Source: Roseiconus lacunae (GTDB lineage: Bacteria > Planctomycetota > Planctomycetia > Pirellulales > Pirellulaceae). From it: DNA of 64,000 bases. Under the pieces are notes generated by a model, which was given only the letters and a program-made list of their open reading frames with translations, was not told the DNA's origin and made no database searches. Positions 47,963 to 57,158 of the stretch are shown here, in pieces (the stretch's first letter is position 1; each line of letters begins with the position of its first letter). The stretch covers positions 186,001 through 250,000 of the forward strand of contig NZ_VSZO01000008.1 in assembly GCF_008312935.1 (NCBI RefSeq), read 5' to 3'. A program made the translations under genes and the position numbers.

Positions 47963-49261
47963 ATGAACAATCAACGACGAACACGAATGGAGATTCTTCG
48001 TTCGATCGCGATTCTGATCGCCATGGGACCGTTCCTAGTGGCTACATCGATCGATCAAACAAGCGGACTGTATGCCCAAACTTTGTCTTCGATGATGCAT
48101 GAAACGCCTTCCGAAGTCACACCGCCAGGCAACCGACAAAACTTGGTTCATCCGACTTCCAGCGTTGACGCCCGCTTCTCGGACGACGAATCCTGCGGCT
48201 GTCGAAATGTCCCCGGCGGTTACCCGTGTCAATCGGGTTGTCCGAAGTGCATGGTCGGGGTCGATTGTGGCGACACTTGTGGCGGCGAAGGACGTTGGCG
48301 AAACATGCGGCCAATGGATTTTGACGCCTATGGGCCGGGCGGTTACGCGGGACCTTCACGATTGGCACACTTGGGCGTTTATCGCTTGCGCCCCGGCGAT
48401 CAAATTCAAGTTTTCTACTTGATCACGCGTCGTCAAAATCAAGGTGAGTATCGATTGGCCCCAGGTGATGAGGTTTTGATCGAATCGGTCGCCGACGAAG
48501 ATCTTCAACGAGGCACACTTGAACGCGGTTTGGTCATTCAGCCTGATGGGACGATCACGGTCCGATTGCTGGGCCAGATTCATGCGGCGGGTTTGACCGT
48601 CCGACAATTGCGAGACGTGCTCGAGCAAAAGTATACAAAACTCTATGACGAACCCTCCATCGACGTTACGCCGGTGGTGGTCAACAAACTTGCCGAAGAC
48701 ATTCGCAACGCGGTCGGTGGCGCAAGCGGACTCCAGCAACAAGCTTTGACCGTAACCGTCATGCCCGACGGCAAAATCCGTTTACCGGGAATCGGTGGCT
48801 TGTGCGTGCAAGGATTCTCTCTGCCAGAGTTGAAAAAAGAAATCAACTTACGCTATCAAGAGATCGTGATCGGTCTAGAGGCCGAACCGATCCTGACGCA
48901 GCAAGCGTCTCACTTTGTTTACGTACTTGGCAACGTCGCGAATCCTTCGCGCATCGAACTGACCACTCCAACGACTGCTTTGGGAGCCATCGCCCAATCA
49001 GGAGGCCACACTCCAGACGGCAACATGCGTCAGGTGGTCGTACTACGACGCGCCGAAGACTGGCGTTTGGTCTCGACAATGTTGGATTTGCAAGGCGCCG
49101 TCTATGGCAGACGTCCAACCCCGAGCGACGAAATCTGGTTGCGAGATGGTGACGTGGTCATCGTTCCCGATCGTCCCATCGTCCGCTTGGATAACTGGAT
49201 CGATCAGGTCTTCACACGTGGAATCTATGGGGTGATCCCGATTTCATTTGACACGGACTGA
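47963..49261 (+). CDS. Polysaccharide biosynthesis/export protein (Wza-like) with cysteine-rich segment
   Basis: A 432-residue exported protein. A signal peptide-like segment (LRSIAILIAMGPFLVATSI) is followed by seven cysteines in about 30 residues (CGCRNV, YPCQSGCPKCMVG, CGDTCGG; about 76-108). Poly_export regions come next (YRLRPGDQIQVFYLI; YRLAPGDEVLIESV; LVIQPDGTITVRLLGQI), then SLBB-like modules (HFVYVLGNVANPSRIEL, ALGAIAQSGGHTPDG). These proteins form the outer-membrane or periplasmic conduit for polysaccharide export. ATG 47963 begins the signal region; the frame is open to 47912. The cysteine cluster is not part of the canonical family and might bind metal or form disulfides. Confidence 0.9.
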   Translation: MNNQRRTRMEILRSIAILIAMGPFLVATSIDQTSGLYAQTLSSMMHETPSEVTPPGNRQNLVHPTSSVDARFSDDESCGCRNVPGGYPCQSGCPKCMVGVDCGDTCGGEGRWRNMRPMDFDAYGPGGYAGPSRLAHLGVYRLRPGDQIQVFYLITRRQNQGEYRLAPGDEVLIESVADEDLQRGTLERGLVIQPDGTITVRLLGQIHAAGLTVRQLRDVLEQKYTKLYDEPSIDVTPVVVNKLAEDIRNAVGGASGLQQQALTVTVMPDGKIRLPGIGGLCVQGFSLPELKKEINLRYQEIVIGLEAEPILTQQASHFVYVLGNVANPSRIELTTPTTALGAIAQSGGHTPDGNMRQVVVLRRAEDWRLVSTMLDLQGAVYGRRPTPSDEIWLRDGDVVIVPDRPIVRLDNWIDQVFTRGIYGVIPISFDTD

Positions 49262-49460
49262 TCGATCGAGGGTTCTCACCTCGCTTGGTATGAAATCGCC
49301 GAAGCCCCGGCAATTGCGACGAAACCGTGGAAAGTAACCCTCGACAAACCAAGTTGAACGCACGCCCGGTGTTAACGCGTATGGCACACGGGATAAGAGG
49401 ACGACAAACCGAAACTCTCGGCGAGTTCCGAAACTTCATCATATCCTCTTGTGGACAGTC

Positions 49461-50333
49461 TTATCTTCGCATGATCCGGCCGTAGTATTCGGGTTGCCGA
49501 TCGGCGAAACGGTCGATTACGTGAGCGCCAGGTACACGTTCGATCCGTTTCGTTCTCGCTTGCTCGATATCGATCTCTGCCCAGATCAAAATCTCGCTCG
49601 TTGCGTCGGCCGCGGTGAGTACGATTCCGTCAGGACCACAGATCGAACTTTGTCCGGAAAACACGGTTCCGTTTTCGCAGCCGACTCGATTCGCAGCCGC
49701 AAAGAAGAGGTTGTTCTCATGACTTCTCGCCCGTGGAACGATCTCGGCCACTTGCTGGCCTTCGAGCGGCCAATTGGTCGGTAAGGCAACGAGATCGGCC
49801 CCGTTGAGGGCTAGGCATCGGGAGGGTTCGGAAAACGAGCCGTCGTAACAGATTGCCATGCCGAGCTTGAATTGGCTGCCGCGGGCGGTCGAGGCCTCGA
49901 CAGGCTCGTACGATTGAGTACCCCGGTCGGCAAACCGATCGATCCCCAAATGCGGCAAATGGACCTTGCGATAGCATGCCAGGATGCCTTGCCCGCCGAT
50001 CAGGGCACATGCATTGAAAATCTGGTCATCCTTTCGTTCAATGAAACCGATGACTGCCAACAGTTGGCATGCCTGGCAGGTTTGCGATACCTTGCGCAGT
50101 TGCGGTGAATCGAGCGTGAGGGCGTTTTTGAACGCCGAGTCACGTGTCTCATACACATATCCGGTCAGCATACACTCGGGAAAAATCACCAAATCGGCAC
50201 CGAGATTGCGTCCCGTTTTTTTTGAATCCACGACATCGATCTGCGCCGCCTTTTCGAGCCACTGACAAACGCGAGAAACGTTGCGATCGACGGCGGCAAA
50301 TTCAATGTCGGTCTGGGCACAAGCGATCAACAT
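49461..50333 (-). CDS. Carbon-nitrogen hydrolase (nitrilase superfamily)
   Basis: A 290-residue cytoplasmic enzyme with the complete nitrilase-superfamily triad: Glu in VIFPECMLTGYV (about 53), Lys in CYRKVHLPHLG, and Cys in MAICYDGSFSEP. The N-terminal IACAQTDIEF and the late GPDGIVLTAADATSEIL strand are also typical. It should hydrolyse a nitrile, amide or carbamoyl substrate; the branch cannot be set without comparison. ATG 50333 is the more conventional start; GTG 50339 is two codons upstream. It is divergent from the transhydrogenase gene with about 50 bases between starts, so the two share a promoter region. Confidence 0.9.
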   Translation of the reverse strand: MLIACAQTDIEFAAVDRNVSRVCQWLEKAAQIDVVDSKKTGRNLGADLVIFPECMLTGYVYETRDSAFKNALTLDSPQLRKVSQTCQACQLLAVIGFIERKDDQIFNACALIGGQGILACYRKVHLPHLGIDRFADRGTQSYEPVEASTARGSQFKLGMAICYDGSFSEPSRCLALNGADLVALPTNWPLEGQQVAEIVPRARSHENNLFFAAANRVGCENGTVFSGQSSICGPDGIVLTAADATSEILIWAEIDIEQARTKRIERVPGAHVIDRFADRQPEYYGRIMRR

Positions 50334-50383
50334 CGTCACACCAGCTTTAGCATACGAGTACTTTCAACACCCATTGGACTTAA

Positions 50384-51769
50384 ATGAGCGATTCCGACTT
50401 TGATTTTGACCTATTCGTGATCGGAACGGGACCCGGCGGTGAAGGCGCCGCGATGCAAGCGGTCAAAGGCGGTTTGCGGGTCGGTGTTGCCGAACGTTAT
50501 CGTCAGATCGGCGGCGGGTGCACCCATTGGGGAACGATCCCTAGCAAGGCGTTGCGGTATACGATCACCAACACCATGAATGTGCTCAAAAATCCGGTCT
50601 TCCGTGAAATGGGCATTCACGCCAGTCCCACGATGGAGCAATTGCGTCGCGGCACCGCACAAATCATTGCCAAACAAGTCACGATGCGGCAATCGTTTTA
50701 TGATCGAAATGATGTGCCAATTCAATTTGGGCACGCCAGATTCGTTGATGACCATACGGTTCTAATCGACGAGAAAGAACCTGTACGAGCGAAACAGTTT
50801 GTGATCGCGACCGGGACCCGGCCTTATCATCCGCCCAATGTCGACTTCGATCATCCGAATATCTATGACAGCGATGGGATCCTGGACCTCGCGGAAAAAC
50901 CCGGCACGATCACGATCTATGGTGCGGGGGTGATCGGGACCGAGTACGCCTCGATGTTTCGCAACTTGGGCGTCAAAGTTAACTTAGTCAACACGCGTAG
51001 CCGGTTGCTTGAATTTCTTGATGATGAAATCGTCGATGCACTCGCCTACCATCTCCGCGATCAAGGTGTCGTCATCCGGCATGACGAAGTCGTTGATCGA
51101 ATCGAAGGGACCGACGATGGCGTGATCTTGCATCTTAAAAGTGGCAAACGTATCAAATCGGATGTTTTGTTGTGGGCCAACGGGCGTAGCGGAAACACCG
51201 AGGAATTGGGACTCGAAAACGTTGGCTTGCAGGTCAATAAGCGAGGACAACTCGAAGTCGACCAGCAGTTCCAAACCGCTCGAGAACACATCTATGCCGT
51301 CGGCGATGTGATCGGATATCCGTCGCTTGCCAGTGCGGCCTATACTCAGGGCCGCGCCGCCGCGATGCACATCCTCGAACAAAAAAACGGAAATCTGCGA
51401 CTCGACGATATCCCAACGGGTATCTACACCAGTCCAGAAATCAGTTCGGTGGGCCAGACAGAGCGTCAACTCACCGAAGCTTGCATTCCCTACGAAGTCG
51501 GCCAATCTCAATTCAAGAGTCTTGCTCGCGCGCAAATCATGGGCACGACCGTGGGGATGTTAAAAATTCTGTTTCACCGCGAAACACTCAAAGTCCTCGG
51601 CGTGCACTGTTTCGGTGCGAACGCATCGGAAATCGTCCACATCGGCCAAGCGGTCATGGATTCACAGGATTTGAATTTGGAGTATTTCTTCGAAACAACG
51701 TTTAATTATCCGACCATGGCCGAAGCGTATCGCGTCGCCGCGCTAAATGGATACAACCGGCTCTTCTAA
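50384..51769 (+). CDS. sthA: Soluble pyridine nucleotide transhydrogenase (Si-specific)
   Basis: A 461-residue flavoprotein of the disulfide-reductase family. The N-terminal FAD motif is [17 protein letters not shown]. The usual CxxxxC redox pair is replaced by [16 protein letters not shown], the diagnostic SthA/UdhA motif with one cysteine. A second dinucleotide motif ([14 protein letters not shown]) binds NAD(P), and [20 protein letters not shown] closes the FAD site. The C-terminal dimerisation domain is intact ([35 protein letters not shown]). It transfers reducing equivalents between NADPH and NAD+ in the cytoplasm. The length is typical of the family. Confidence 0.94.
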   Translation: MSDSDFDFDLFVIGTGPGGEGAAMQAVKGGLRVGVAERYRQIGGGCTHWGTIPSKALRYTITNTMNVLKNPVFREMGIHASPTMEQLRRGTAQIIAKQVTMRQSFYDRNDVPIQFGHARFVDDHTVLIDEKEPVRAKQFVIATGTRPYHPPNVDFDHPNIYDSDGILDLAEKPGTITIYGAGVIGTEYASMFRNLGVKVNLVNTRSRLLEFLDDEIVDALAYHLRDQGVVIRHDEVVDRIEGTDDGVILHLKSGKRIKSDVLLWANGRSGNTEELGLENVGLQVNKRGQLEVDQQFQTAREHIYAVGDVIGYPSLASAAYTQGRAAAMHILEQKNGNLRLDDIPTGIYTSPEISSVGQTERQLTEACIPYEVGQSQFKSLARAQIMGTTVGMLKILFHRETLKVLGVHCFGANASEIVHIGQAVMDSQDLNLEYFFETTFNYPTMAEAYRVAALNGYNRLF

Positions 51770-51811
51770 AACACCATAGCGCCCCGGCAGCGAGTACCGG
51801 TCGCAACGGAC

Positions 51812-51831
51812 CGTGGCAGGTGACAGCCACG
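51812..51831. terminator. Hairpin between the convergent transhydrogenase and DUF2235 genes
   Basis: CGTGGC (51812-51817) pairs with GCCACG (51826-51831) around an eight-base loop. It sits between converging stop codons and lacks a clear T-tract. Confidence 0.35.
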
Positions 51832-51851
51832 ATTGCCCTCGCGGCATCAGG

Positions 51852-52955
51852 CTAAGGCGTCTCAATTTCCGGTTCGACGTCGTACTCCGTCGGCCAGTTT
51901 TTGGGCCGGTAATTCAGTGACTGATCTTCATAGCGTCGGATCGCCGTTTCGTGGATCACAGGTTTCCGACGTACCAGTTTTTTGCCACGGCCCCATGCGA
52001 TCAGTTGACGACGTCTTGCCAAGTGGGGACGCGGGATGCGCATCCCATGAGTTTGCTTCGGAAACAGCTCGGCCCCCCACCACCTCCATGTCAACGATCG
52101 ATGAAGCTGATCGGCATAAGACGAAGGTGTTTCTGCGGCGAGTAACTTTTGAACGCGGATCGGATCAAAGACAACACCGGCCTGAAACGCTTGCATTACC
52201 ATCCACTGCATCGTGATCTTCGCCAAACCACTTTCGGCCTCGCAGTAGCCTCCGCCGATGTCCGAATGTGACCCGGCAAACCAGACCTCCTTGAAGTCTT
52301 GGTCTTCGCGACGCGTGAAAAGGTTCTGCGCAAAGAATGCCCGATACTCGTCAATCGCCACCGCGTGCCGTACCACGCTGACGCTTGGATTGTTCGCGGA
52401 GTAAGCGTAACGTAGATAGTCGTACGCCCATGAGATCGATGACACCGTATCCCAAGCCCCGAGAAAGATGAAGGGTTTTTCATAGAGGGGACGCGAAAAC
52501 TGTTTTCGGAATCGTGTGAGTCGCTCAAAGTTGATTCGCTTCCGGCGACGACTTTCGATTTCTGAAAGCGCGTACTGAACGAGATGACGATTGCCTCGCC
52601 ATAGAATCCCAACGCCGTGCAATAGCGCCGCGATGATACGAACGGTGTAGGCACCACGACTAAAACCGAATAAATAAATCCGGTCGCCGGGCTCAAAATG
52701 TTCGACGATGAACCAATACGCATGCTCGATCGTCTGGCGGTAGCCAACGCCGAGTGCAAGCCCCATCGTTCGGCTCAGAGCCTGTCCCGGCCGAGTCAAC
52801 GCCATCGATGGGCTGAACGTACCGACTCCCGGTGAATAGAACGCAACTTGGTTCTCGTCGGTCTGCAATGCATAGTGCAAACGAAGGACATTCGTTTGAT
52901 CGATTTCAAACTCATTCCCGGTTCCGTCACAGCAAACAACGATGTTCTTGCCCAT
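51852..52955 (-). CDS. DUF2235 (alpha/beta-hydrolase-like, Tle1-related) protein
   Basis: A 367-residue soluble protein. NIVVCCDGTGNEF at the N-terminus and YLFGFSRGAYTVRIIAALLH in the first third are the DUF2235 hallmarks; the serine of GFSRG is the expected nucleophile. WFAGSHSDIGGGY supplies a likely Asp/His region. The family includes phospholipase-type T6SS effectors (Tle1) and many uncharacterised bacterial hydrolases. No T6SS genes are visible here. ATG 52955 is preferred; the frame extends to 52988 with a poor leader. It follows the YbdK-like gene on the same strand by 43 bases, so it is probably the third gene of that operon. Confidence 0.9.
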   Translation of the reverse strand: MGKNIVVCCDGTGNEFEIDQTNVLRLHYALQTDENQVAFYSPGVGTFSPSMALTRPGQALSRTMGLALGVGYRQTIEHAYWFIVEHFEPGDRIYLFGFSRGAYTVRIIAALLHGVGILWRGNRHLVQYALSEIESRRRKRINFERLTRFRKQFSRPLYEKPFIFLGAWDTVSSISWAYDYLRYAYSANNPSVSVVRHAVAIDEYRAFFAQNLFTRREDQDFKEVWFAGSHSDIGGGYCEAESGLAKITMQWMVMQAFQAGVVFDPIRVQKLLAAETPSSYADQLHRSLTWRWWGAELFPKQTHGMRIPRPHLARRRQLIAWGRGKKLVRRKPVIHETAIRRYEDQSLNYRPKNWPTEYDVEPEIETP

Positions 52956-52998
52956 CCCTGACGTACTCTCCCGATTATCGCGTCGCACATCGAAGTGC

Positions 52999-54123
52999 TT
53001 AAACCGTTTGGATTCGTGATTGCTGGTTCAACTGTTTGACGATCGCTTGCGGATCACCTTCCTTTTTTAACAACTGTCGCTGACGTTGGGCCCAATCACC
53101 CTCGATGGCGATCTCTCTAACAAACAGCAACTCCGACTCACATCGTAAATCTTGAGCCACTTCGCGAAGTTTGTCGACCAGGTCGTTTGCGATCTCAGGC
53201 ACACGCTTCTCGGTGTAATCGAACGTATTGACCAACGTCGCCGATGCCCCATATCGTGCGGCCCTCCATTTGTTCTGCCTGACCATCATTGGGTGACAGT
53301 CGAACTGGTACATGCCGTTGTCGATTTCGTCACTGAGATATTTGACGAGGCACTGAATCAATGCAGTTAAGCCACAAACATGATCCATGTTTCCCGGCAT
53401 GTCGCACATGCGGACTTCGACGGTGCCAAAATTATGATGCGGGCGAACGTCCCACCAGATTTCACGGATCGTATTGATGAACCCGGTGTCGACCATGTGA
53501 TTGACCAACCAAACGTATTCACTCCAGTTCCGCATCAAGGTTGGCAAACCGGCAGTTGGCAAGCCTTCCATTACCTTGCTGCGGTAGGAATGCAGCCCGG
53601 TGTCACGGTTTTCCCAGTAGGGGCTACTCGCAGACAAGGCCAGCAGCATCGGCAGATATTGCATGATTCTGTCGCAGATCATGACCGCCTTGTCACCGCT
53701 GTCGACTCCGACATGCACGTGCAAGCCGAACGTGATCAGTCGTCGCGCCATCACTTGCAGCAAGCGCATCAGACCTTGATACCGTTCATCGTCGGTGACG
53801 ACTTGGTCCAGCCAATGACTAAACGGATGCGTCGCTCCCCACCATAGCTCCAATCCCAAATCGTCGGCGGCCGATTGCAGTGGCAAAAGTTTGCCGCTCA
53901 GATCCCGGCGTGCTTCCCCGACGGAATCGCAAACACCACTGATGACCTCGACGCAACATTGCATTAACTCGTGTTTGCAAAATTCTCGCGCCGGCATCGG
54001 TACCGCATCGAGCAACTCATTGCTGCGTGATGTCAGCGAATAGTTCTGCGTATTGACAATTCCAAGTTCCAATTCCACGCCAAGGGTGTGTGATGCATTG
54101 GCATGAAAATGGAATTTGCTCAT
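52999..54123 (-). CDS. YbdK-type carboxylate-amine ligase (glutamate-cysteine ligase family 2)
   Basis: A 374-residue enzyme of the GCS2 family: LGVELELGIVN at the N-terminus supplies metal-binding glutamates, GLHVHVGVDSGDKAV is the GlxxxHVHV block, and VRPHHNFGTVEVRMCDMPGN is the third. Family members ligate a carboxylate to an amine using ATP; E. coli YbdK has weak gamma-glutamylcysteine synthetase activity. The ATG at 54123 overlaps the stop of the M20 gene by four bases (ATGA), so translation is probably coupled. The natural substrate is unknown. Confidence 0.92.
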   Translation of the reverse strand: MSKFHFHANASHTLGVELELGIVNTQNYSLTSRSNELLDAVPMPAREFCKHELMQCCVEVISGVCDSVGEARRDLSGKLLPLQSAADDLGLELWWGATHPFSHWLDQVVTDDERYQGLMRLLQVMARRLITFGLHVHVGVDSGDKAVMICDRIMQYLPMLLALSASSPYWENRDTGLHSYRSKVMEGLPTAGLPTLMRNWSEYVWLVNHMVDTGFINTIREIWWDVRPHHNFGTVEVRMCDMPGNMDHVCGLTALIQCLVKYLSDEIDNGMYQFDCHPMMVRQNKWRAARYGASATLVNTFDYTEKRVPEIANDLVDKLREVAQDLRCESELLFVREIAIEGDWAQRQRQLLKKEGDPQAIVKQLNQQSRIQTV

Positions 54124-55355
54124 CGTCGGGCCGGATCGAAGTAACGGATTGCGGTAGATGCGAATAGTTTAGCGGCATGTGCGATCGCCTGTTCGTCAAT
54201 ATCGAACGTTCCGGTGTGCAACGGCGCGGCGCCGACCTGCGAACCGGAGACTCCAAGACGAAACATCGCCCCCGGAACATGCTCTAAATAAAACGAGAAA
54301 TCTTCGCTGCCCATACTCGGAACGTCAATCCACTCGACCGCACCGGGGTTTAGCGTGTCGACGATCGCATCATGAATCAGACCGACAAGCTTTTTGTCGT
54401 TGATCACCGCGGGTGCTGTTGTTCCCCATTTTAAACGCACGTCGACGCCGAACTCCTGCTTGACCGATTCACAGATCACATCAATTGTCTCCAGTGCCTT
54501 GCGTCTGGCCGACGGGTGCAGCGTCCGCAACGTCCCCGAGGCGGTCGCGGTATCAGGGATGACATTCGCACTGTGTCCCGCTTGAACGGTACCGATCGAA
54601 ATCACGACGGTGTGGTGTGGGTCGATCGCCCGATTGATTCTTCGGTATAGCGCCTCGATCAGCGACACACAGGCTTCGATGGGATCTTTGGCAAGATGAG
54701 GCCGCGCACCGTGACCGCCTTGCCCTTGAATTTGAATTTCAAATTGGTCGCAAGCCGCCGTTAACGCGCCTTCCCGAATGCCGATACAGCCAACTTGCCG
54801 CGTCGGGTCAACGTGTAACGCGATGATTGCGTCAACGTCCGAAAGCGCTTTGTGATGGATCATGTGAAGAGCGCCTTCGGAAATCTCTTCGGCAGGCTGG
54901 AGCACCGCACGGACTGCGATGGGCCACGGCAGTGTGCCAGATTTATCCATTTCCTTTAAGATTTGCATCGCCGCGACAACAACGGTCGCATGCACGTCAT
55001 GACCACAGGCATGCATGACTCCTGCTTTGCAACTTCGGTATGGCACCATCTTTTCGTCTTGGATAGGCAAACCGTCGATGTCGCCTCGGATAGCCAACCG
55101 TGGTTCATCGGCCAAGCTTGAATCTGTCACTAAGTCAGCCGTTAGTCCACGACTATCGCCGGCCAGTCGGACCGGCAACTGCAACGCACAAAGACGTGAT
55201 TTCAGTTCGTTCGTCGTTAACGTTTCTTCACCGGATAGCTCAGGATGCTGGTGTAGGTATCGCCGCAGCGCGATCCAATCTTCGTGGTATTTTGCCGAGA
55301 GAGTGTGAATTTCTTCGATCCACGGAGTGGTCTTTTTTTCGGTCGGCAGATTCAT
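54120..55355 (-). CDS. M20 family amidohydrolase/carboxypeptidase
   Basis: A 411-residue metallohydrolase. MHACGHDVHATVVVAAMQIL carries the first metal ligands, LQPAEEISEGALHMI the catalytic Glu pair, and MGSEDFSFYLEHVPGAMFRLG the C-terminal ligand histidine region (with HTGTFDID). The layout matches the amidohydrolase branch (hippuricase and IAA-amino-acid hydrolase type), which cleaves N-acyl amino acids or small amides. ATG 55355 is chosen; TTG 55373 is in frame. It opens the three-gene operon with the YbdK-like and DUF2235 genes. Pairing an amide hydrolase with an amide ligase suggests turnover of a specific small amide. Confidence 0.92.
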   Translation of the reverse strand: MNLPTEKKTTPWIEEIHTLSAKYHEDWIALRRYLHQHPELSGEETLTTNELKSRLCALQLPVRLAGDSRGLTADLVTDSSLADEPRLAIRGDIDGLPIQDEKMVPYRSCKAGVMHACGHDVHATVVVAAMQILKEMDKSGTLPWPIAVRAVLQPAEEISEGALHMIHHKALSDVDAIIALHVDPTRQVGCIGIREGALTAACDQFEIQIQGQGGHGARPHLAKDPIEACVSLIEALYRRINRAIDPHHTVVISIGTVQAGHSANVIPDTATASGTLRTLHPSARRKALETIDVICESVKQEFGVDVRLKWGTTAPAVINDKKLVGLIHDAIVDTLNPGAVEWIDVPSMGSEDFSFYLEHVPGAMFRLGVSGSQVGAAPLHTGTFDIDEQAIAHAAKLFASTAIRYFDPARR

Positions 55356-55436
55356 AAGTCGGTTTTTCGGCAAGTTTTAATTGGTGTGCGGTGACCGCAC
55401 GGGACTCCCGCATGCAAACGCCGCATTCTAGGATCA

Positions 55437-55515
55437 GCCGACGGGCGTCAGCCCCGGTTGTTGCACAGAAACCGGGGCTGACGCCCGTCGGCAACCGGGG
55501 CTGACGCCCGTCGGC
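55437..55515. repeat. Three copies of a 23-nt GC-rich repeat, two inverted, two tandem
   Basis: One unit lies at 55437-55459. Its exact reverse complement lies at 55470-55492 and is repeated directly at 55493-55515. The first two form a perfect 23-bp stem with a ten-base loop. The unit contains GACGGGCGTCAGCCCCGG. It sits between two minus-strand genes, upstream of the M20 gene and downstream of the oxidoreductase gene, and might terminate or stabilise transcripts. It has the look of a dispersed extragenic palindrome. Confidence 0.85.
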
Positions 55516-55628
55516 TAATCCCAAATTCAACTGAAGATCGATCACTAGCGGGCAACGCACTCGCTGGCAACACAACACTTTTCACACGTCGTCTGCGTCA
55601 CGGCTTTCATGGTCTTGTATCACAGTTC

Positions 55629-56954
55629 CTAAATCGTTTCGATGATTCTCGATGCAACTCGCATTCCACTGTTCATCGCGCCGTGCAGGCTGGCGGTTTC
55701 GCGGTGATCTCCGCAGACATAAACGTGTTCAGGGCAACCTTTGGCGATTTCACAGCCACGAACACTTTTGACCACCGTTCGCAGGTCCAATCGCGGCAAA
55801 GCAAATGGAATTCGATAAGCTCGCACGAACTCCCAGCGATCAACCTGGTCTCCGAACCACGACCTTGCCTGATTGTGGACCATCTTGATCGCGTCGTCGA
55901 TATCGATGTCACTGAATCGCTCGGAAATACTAATCGAGATCAACGAGCGATCCCGCGTCGCGTACTCCGGAGCGATGTCACTCAGCACTGTCATTGTCTG
56001 GATCGCGCTTTCAGGAGCCGACACATCCTGCGCCGCCGGCGGACAACGTTCGTCACCACGAAGAATCAGCATCTGGCTGTCTTCCGGAGACTTCGGCGCC
56101 TGGAAATAGACCGTCGTTGTTTGGTTCCACTTCGTAGCGATCGAATCCAGATTCAGCAACTTGGCCGCGGCACCGCTTTCGGTAGCGACGACGACGGTCG
56201 ACGCGTCGATGGTGATCCCGTCGGAAAGATGCAGCCGACTTCCTCGTTCGAGGTGTTCGATCGTTCGGACGGAGGTTTTCAGACGAATCGTCCCGCGGGG
56301 CAAAGCCTCGGCCAATTGCCGAGGGATCGCAGCCATCCCATCGGCGGGGATGGCAATCTCCCCCTCGGCAAACATACGGAACACAAACTCGAACATCCGC
56401 CGACTTGTTTGCAGTGATTCATCCAAAAAGACGCCGCCAAGGAACGGTCGAAAGAAATCGTCGATGATTGACTCTGTTAGCCCTGCGTCTTGAAGTCGTT
56501 GGAGCGTTGAAATGTTCGGTAGCTGATAAAGTTCATCCAGACTTCCCCGACGACTCTCGGATCGCAACTGGCCAACTTTCAGTTTGTCACCCAGCGATCC
56601 GACACTCGAAAGTGCCGACGCAAACGCTTTCGTCGGGTTTCGCCATGGATCGGCGAGTACGGCGAAGTGCCCATTTTTTCGAACCAAAGCTCCAGGTCGA
56701 AACCGTCGCAATCGCAGTTCGTCATAGTTCAAGAGTTTTTCGCAAGCCGGGTAAGCTGTCAGCAAGACTTGAAAACCATGATCCAAGGTCAAACCATCAA
56801 CGCGGTCTGTGCGTACCCGTCCTCCGACGCGATCGCTTGCCTCAAGGACTTGGACGGATTTGCCGGCATCGGCCAGCACCCGCGCACAAGCTAAACCGGA
56901 GACACCACCGCCAATTACGACGGTACTCGTTTGTTCATTGGGGGACGCGTTCAT
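55629..56954 (-). CDS. FAD-dependent oxidoreductase (amine oxidase/desaturase-like)
   Basis: A 441-residue flavoprotein. The dinucleotide motif VVIGGGVSGLACARVLADAG is followed by VLEASDRVGGRVRT and DHGFQVLLTAYPACE, as in protoporphyrinogen oxidase and phytoene-desaturase relatives. The C-terminal FAD-contact motif is HVYVCGDHRETASLHGAMNSG. There is no signal peptide or membrane segment. The oxidised substrate cannot be inferred; no carotenoid or haem genes are nearby. ATG 56954 is a good start. It is divergent from the epimerase-like gene. Confidence 0.9.
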   Translation of the reverse strand: MNASPNEQTSTVVIGGGVSGLACARVLADAGKSVQVLEASDRVGGRVRTDRVDGLTLDHGFQVLLTAYPACEKLLNYDELRLRRFRPGALVRKNGHFAVLADPWRNPTKAFASALSSVGSLGDKLKVGQLRSESRRGSLDELYQLPNISTLQRLQDAGLTESIIDDFFRPFLGGVFLDESLQTSRRMFEFVFRMFAEGEIAIPADGMAAIPRQLAEALPRGTIRLKTSVRTIEHLERGSRLHLSDGITIDASTVVVATESGAAAKLLNLDSIATKWNQTTTVYFQAPKSPEDSQMLILRGDERCPPAAQDVSAPESAIQTMTVLSDIAPEYATRDRSLISISISERFSDIDIDDAIKMVHNQARSWFGDQVDRWEFVRAYRIPFALPRLDLRTVVKSVRGCEIAKGCPEHVYVCGDHRETASLHGAMNSGMRVASRIIETI

Positions 56955-57158
56955 CGCTATTCCGGCTTACATGGGCATGAAGACTAGAAGACGAGCGGTT
57001 GCGGATAAACGGATGATTTGCGAATTCGCCATCGGCAGTATCGCGCCCGCTGCGATCATCATTGGATCAGGTCAACTCGGGGATTGCACCCCGGGCGGGC
57101 GGGAGTCGTTCCCGCGACGGAATGGTTATTGATTGTTTCACGACTACCAAGATTTAAC

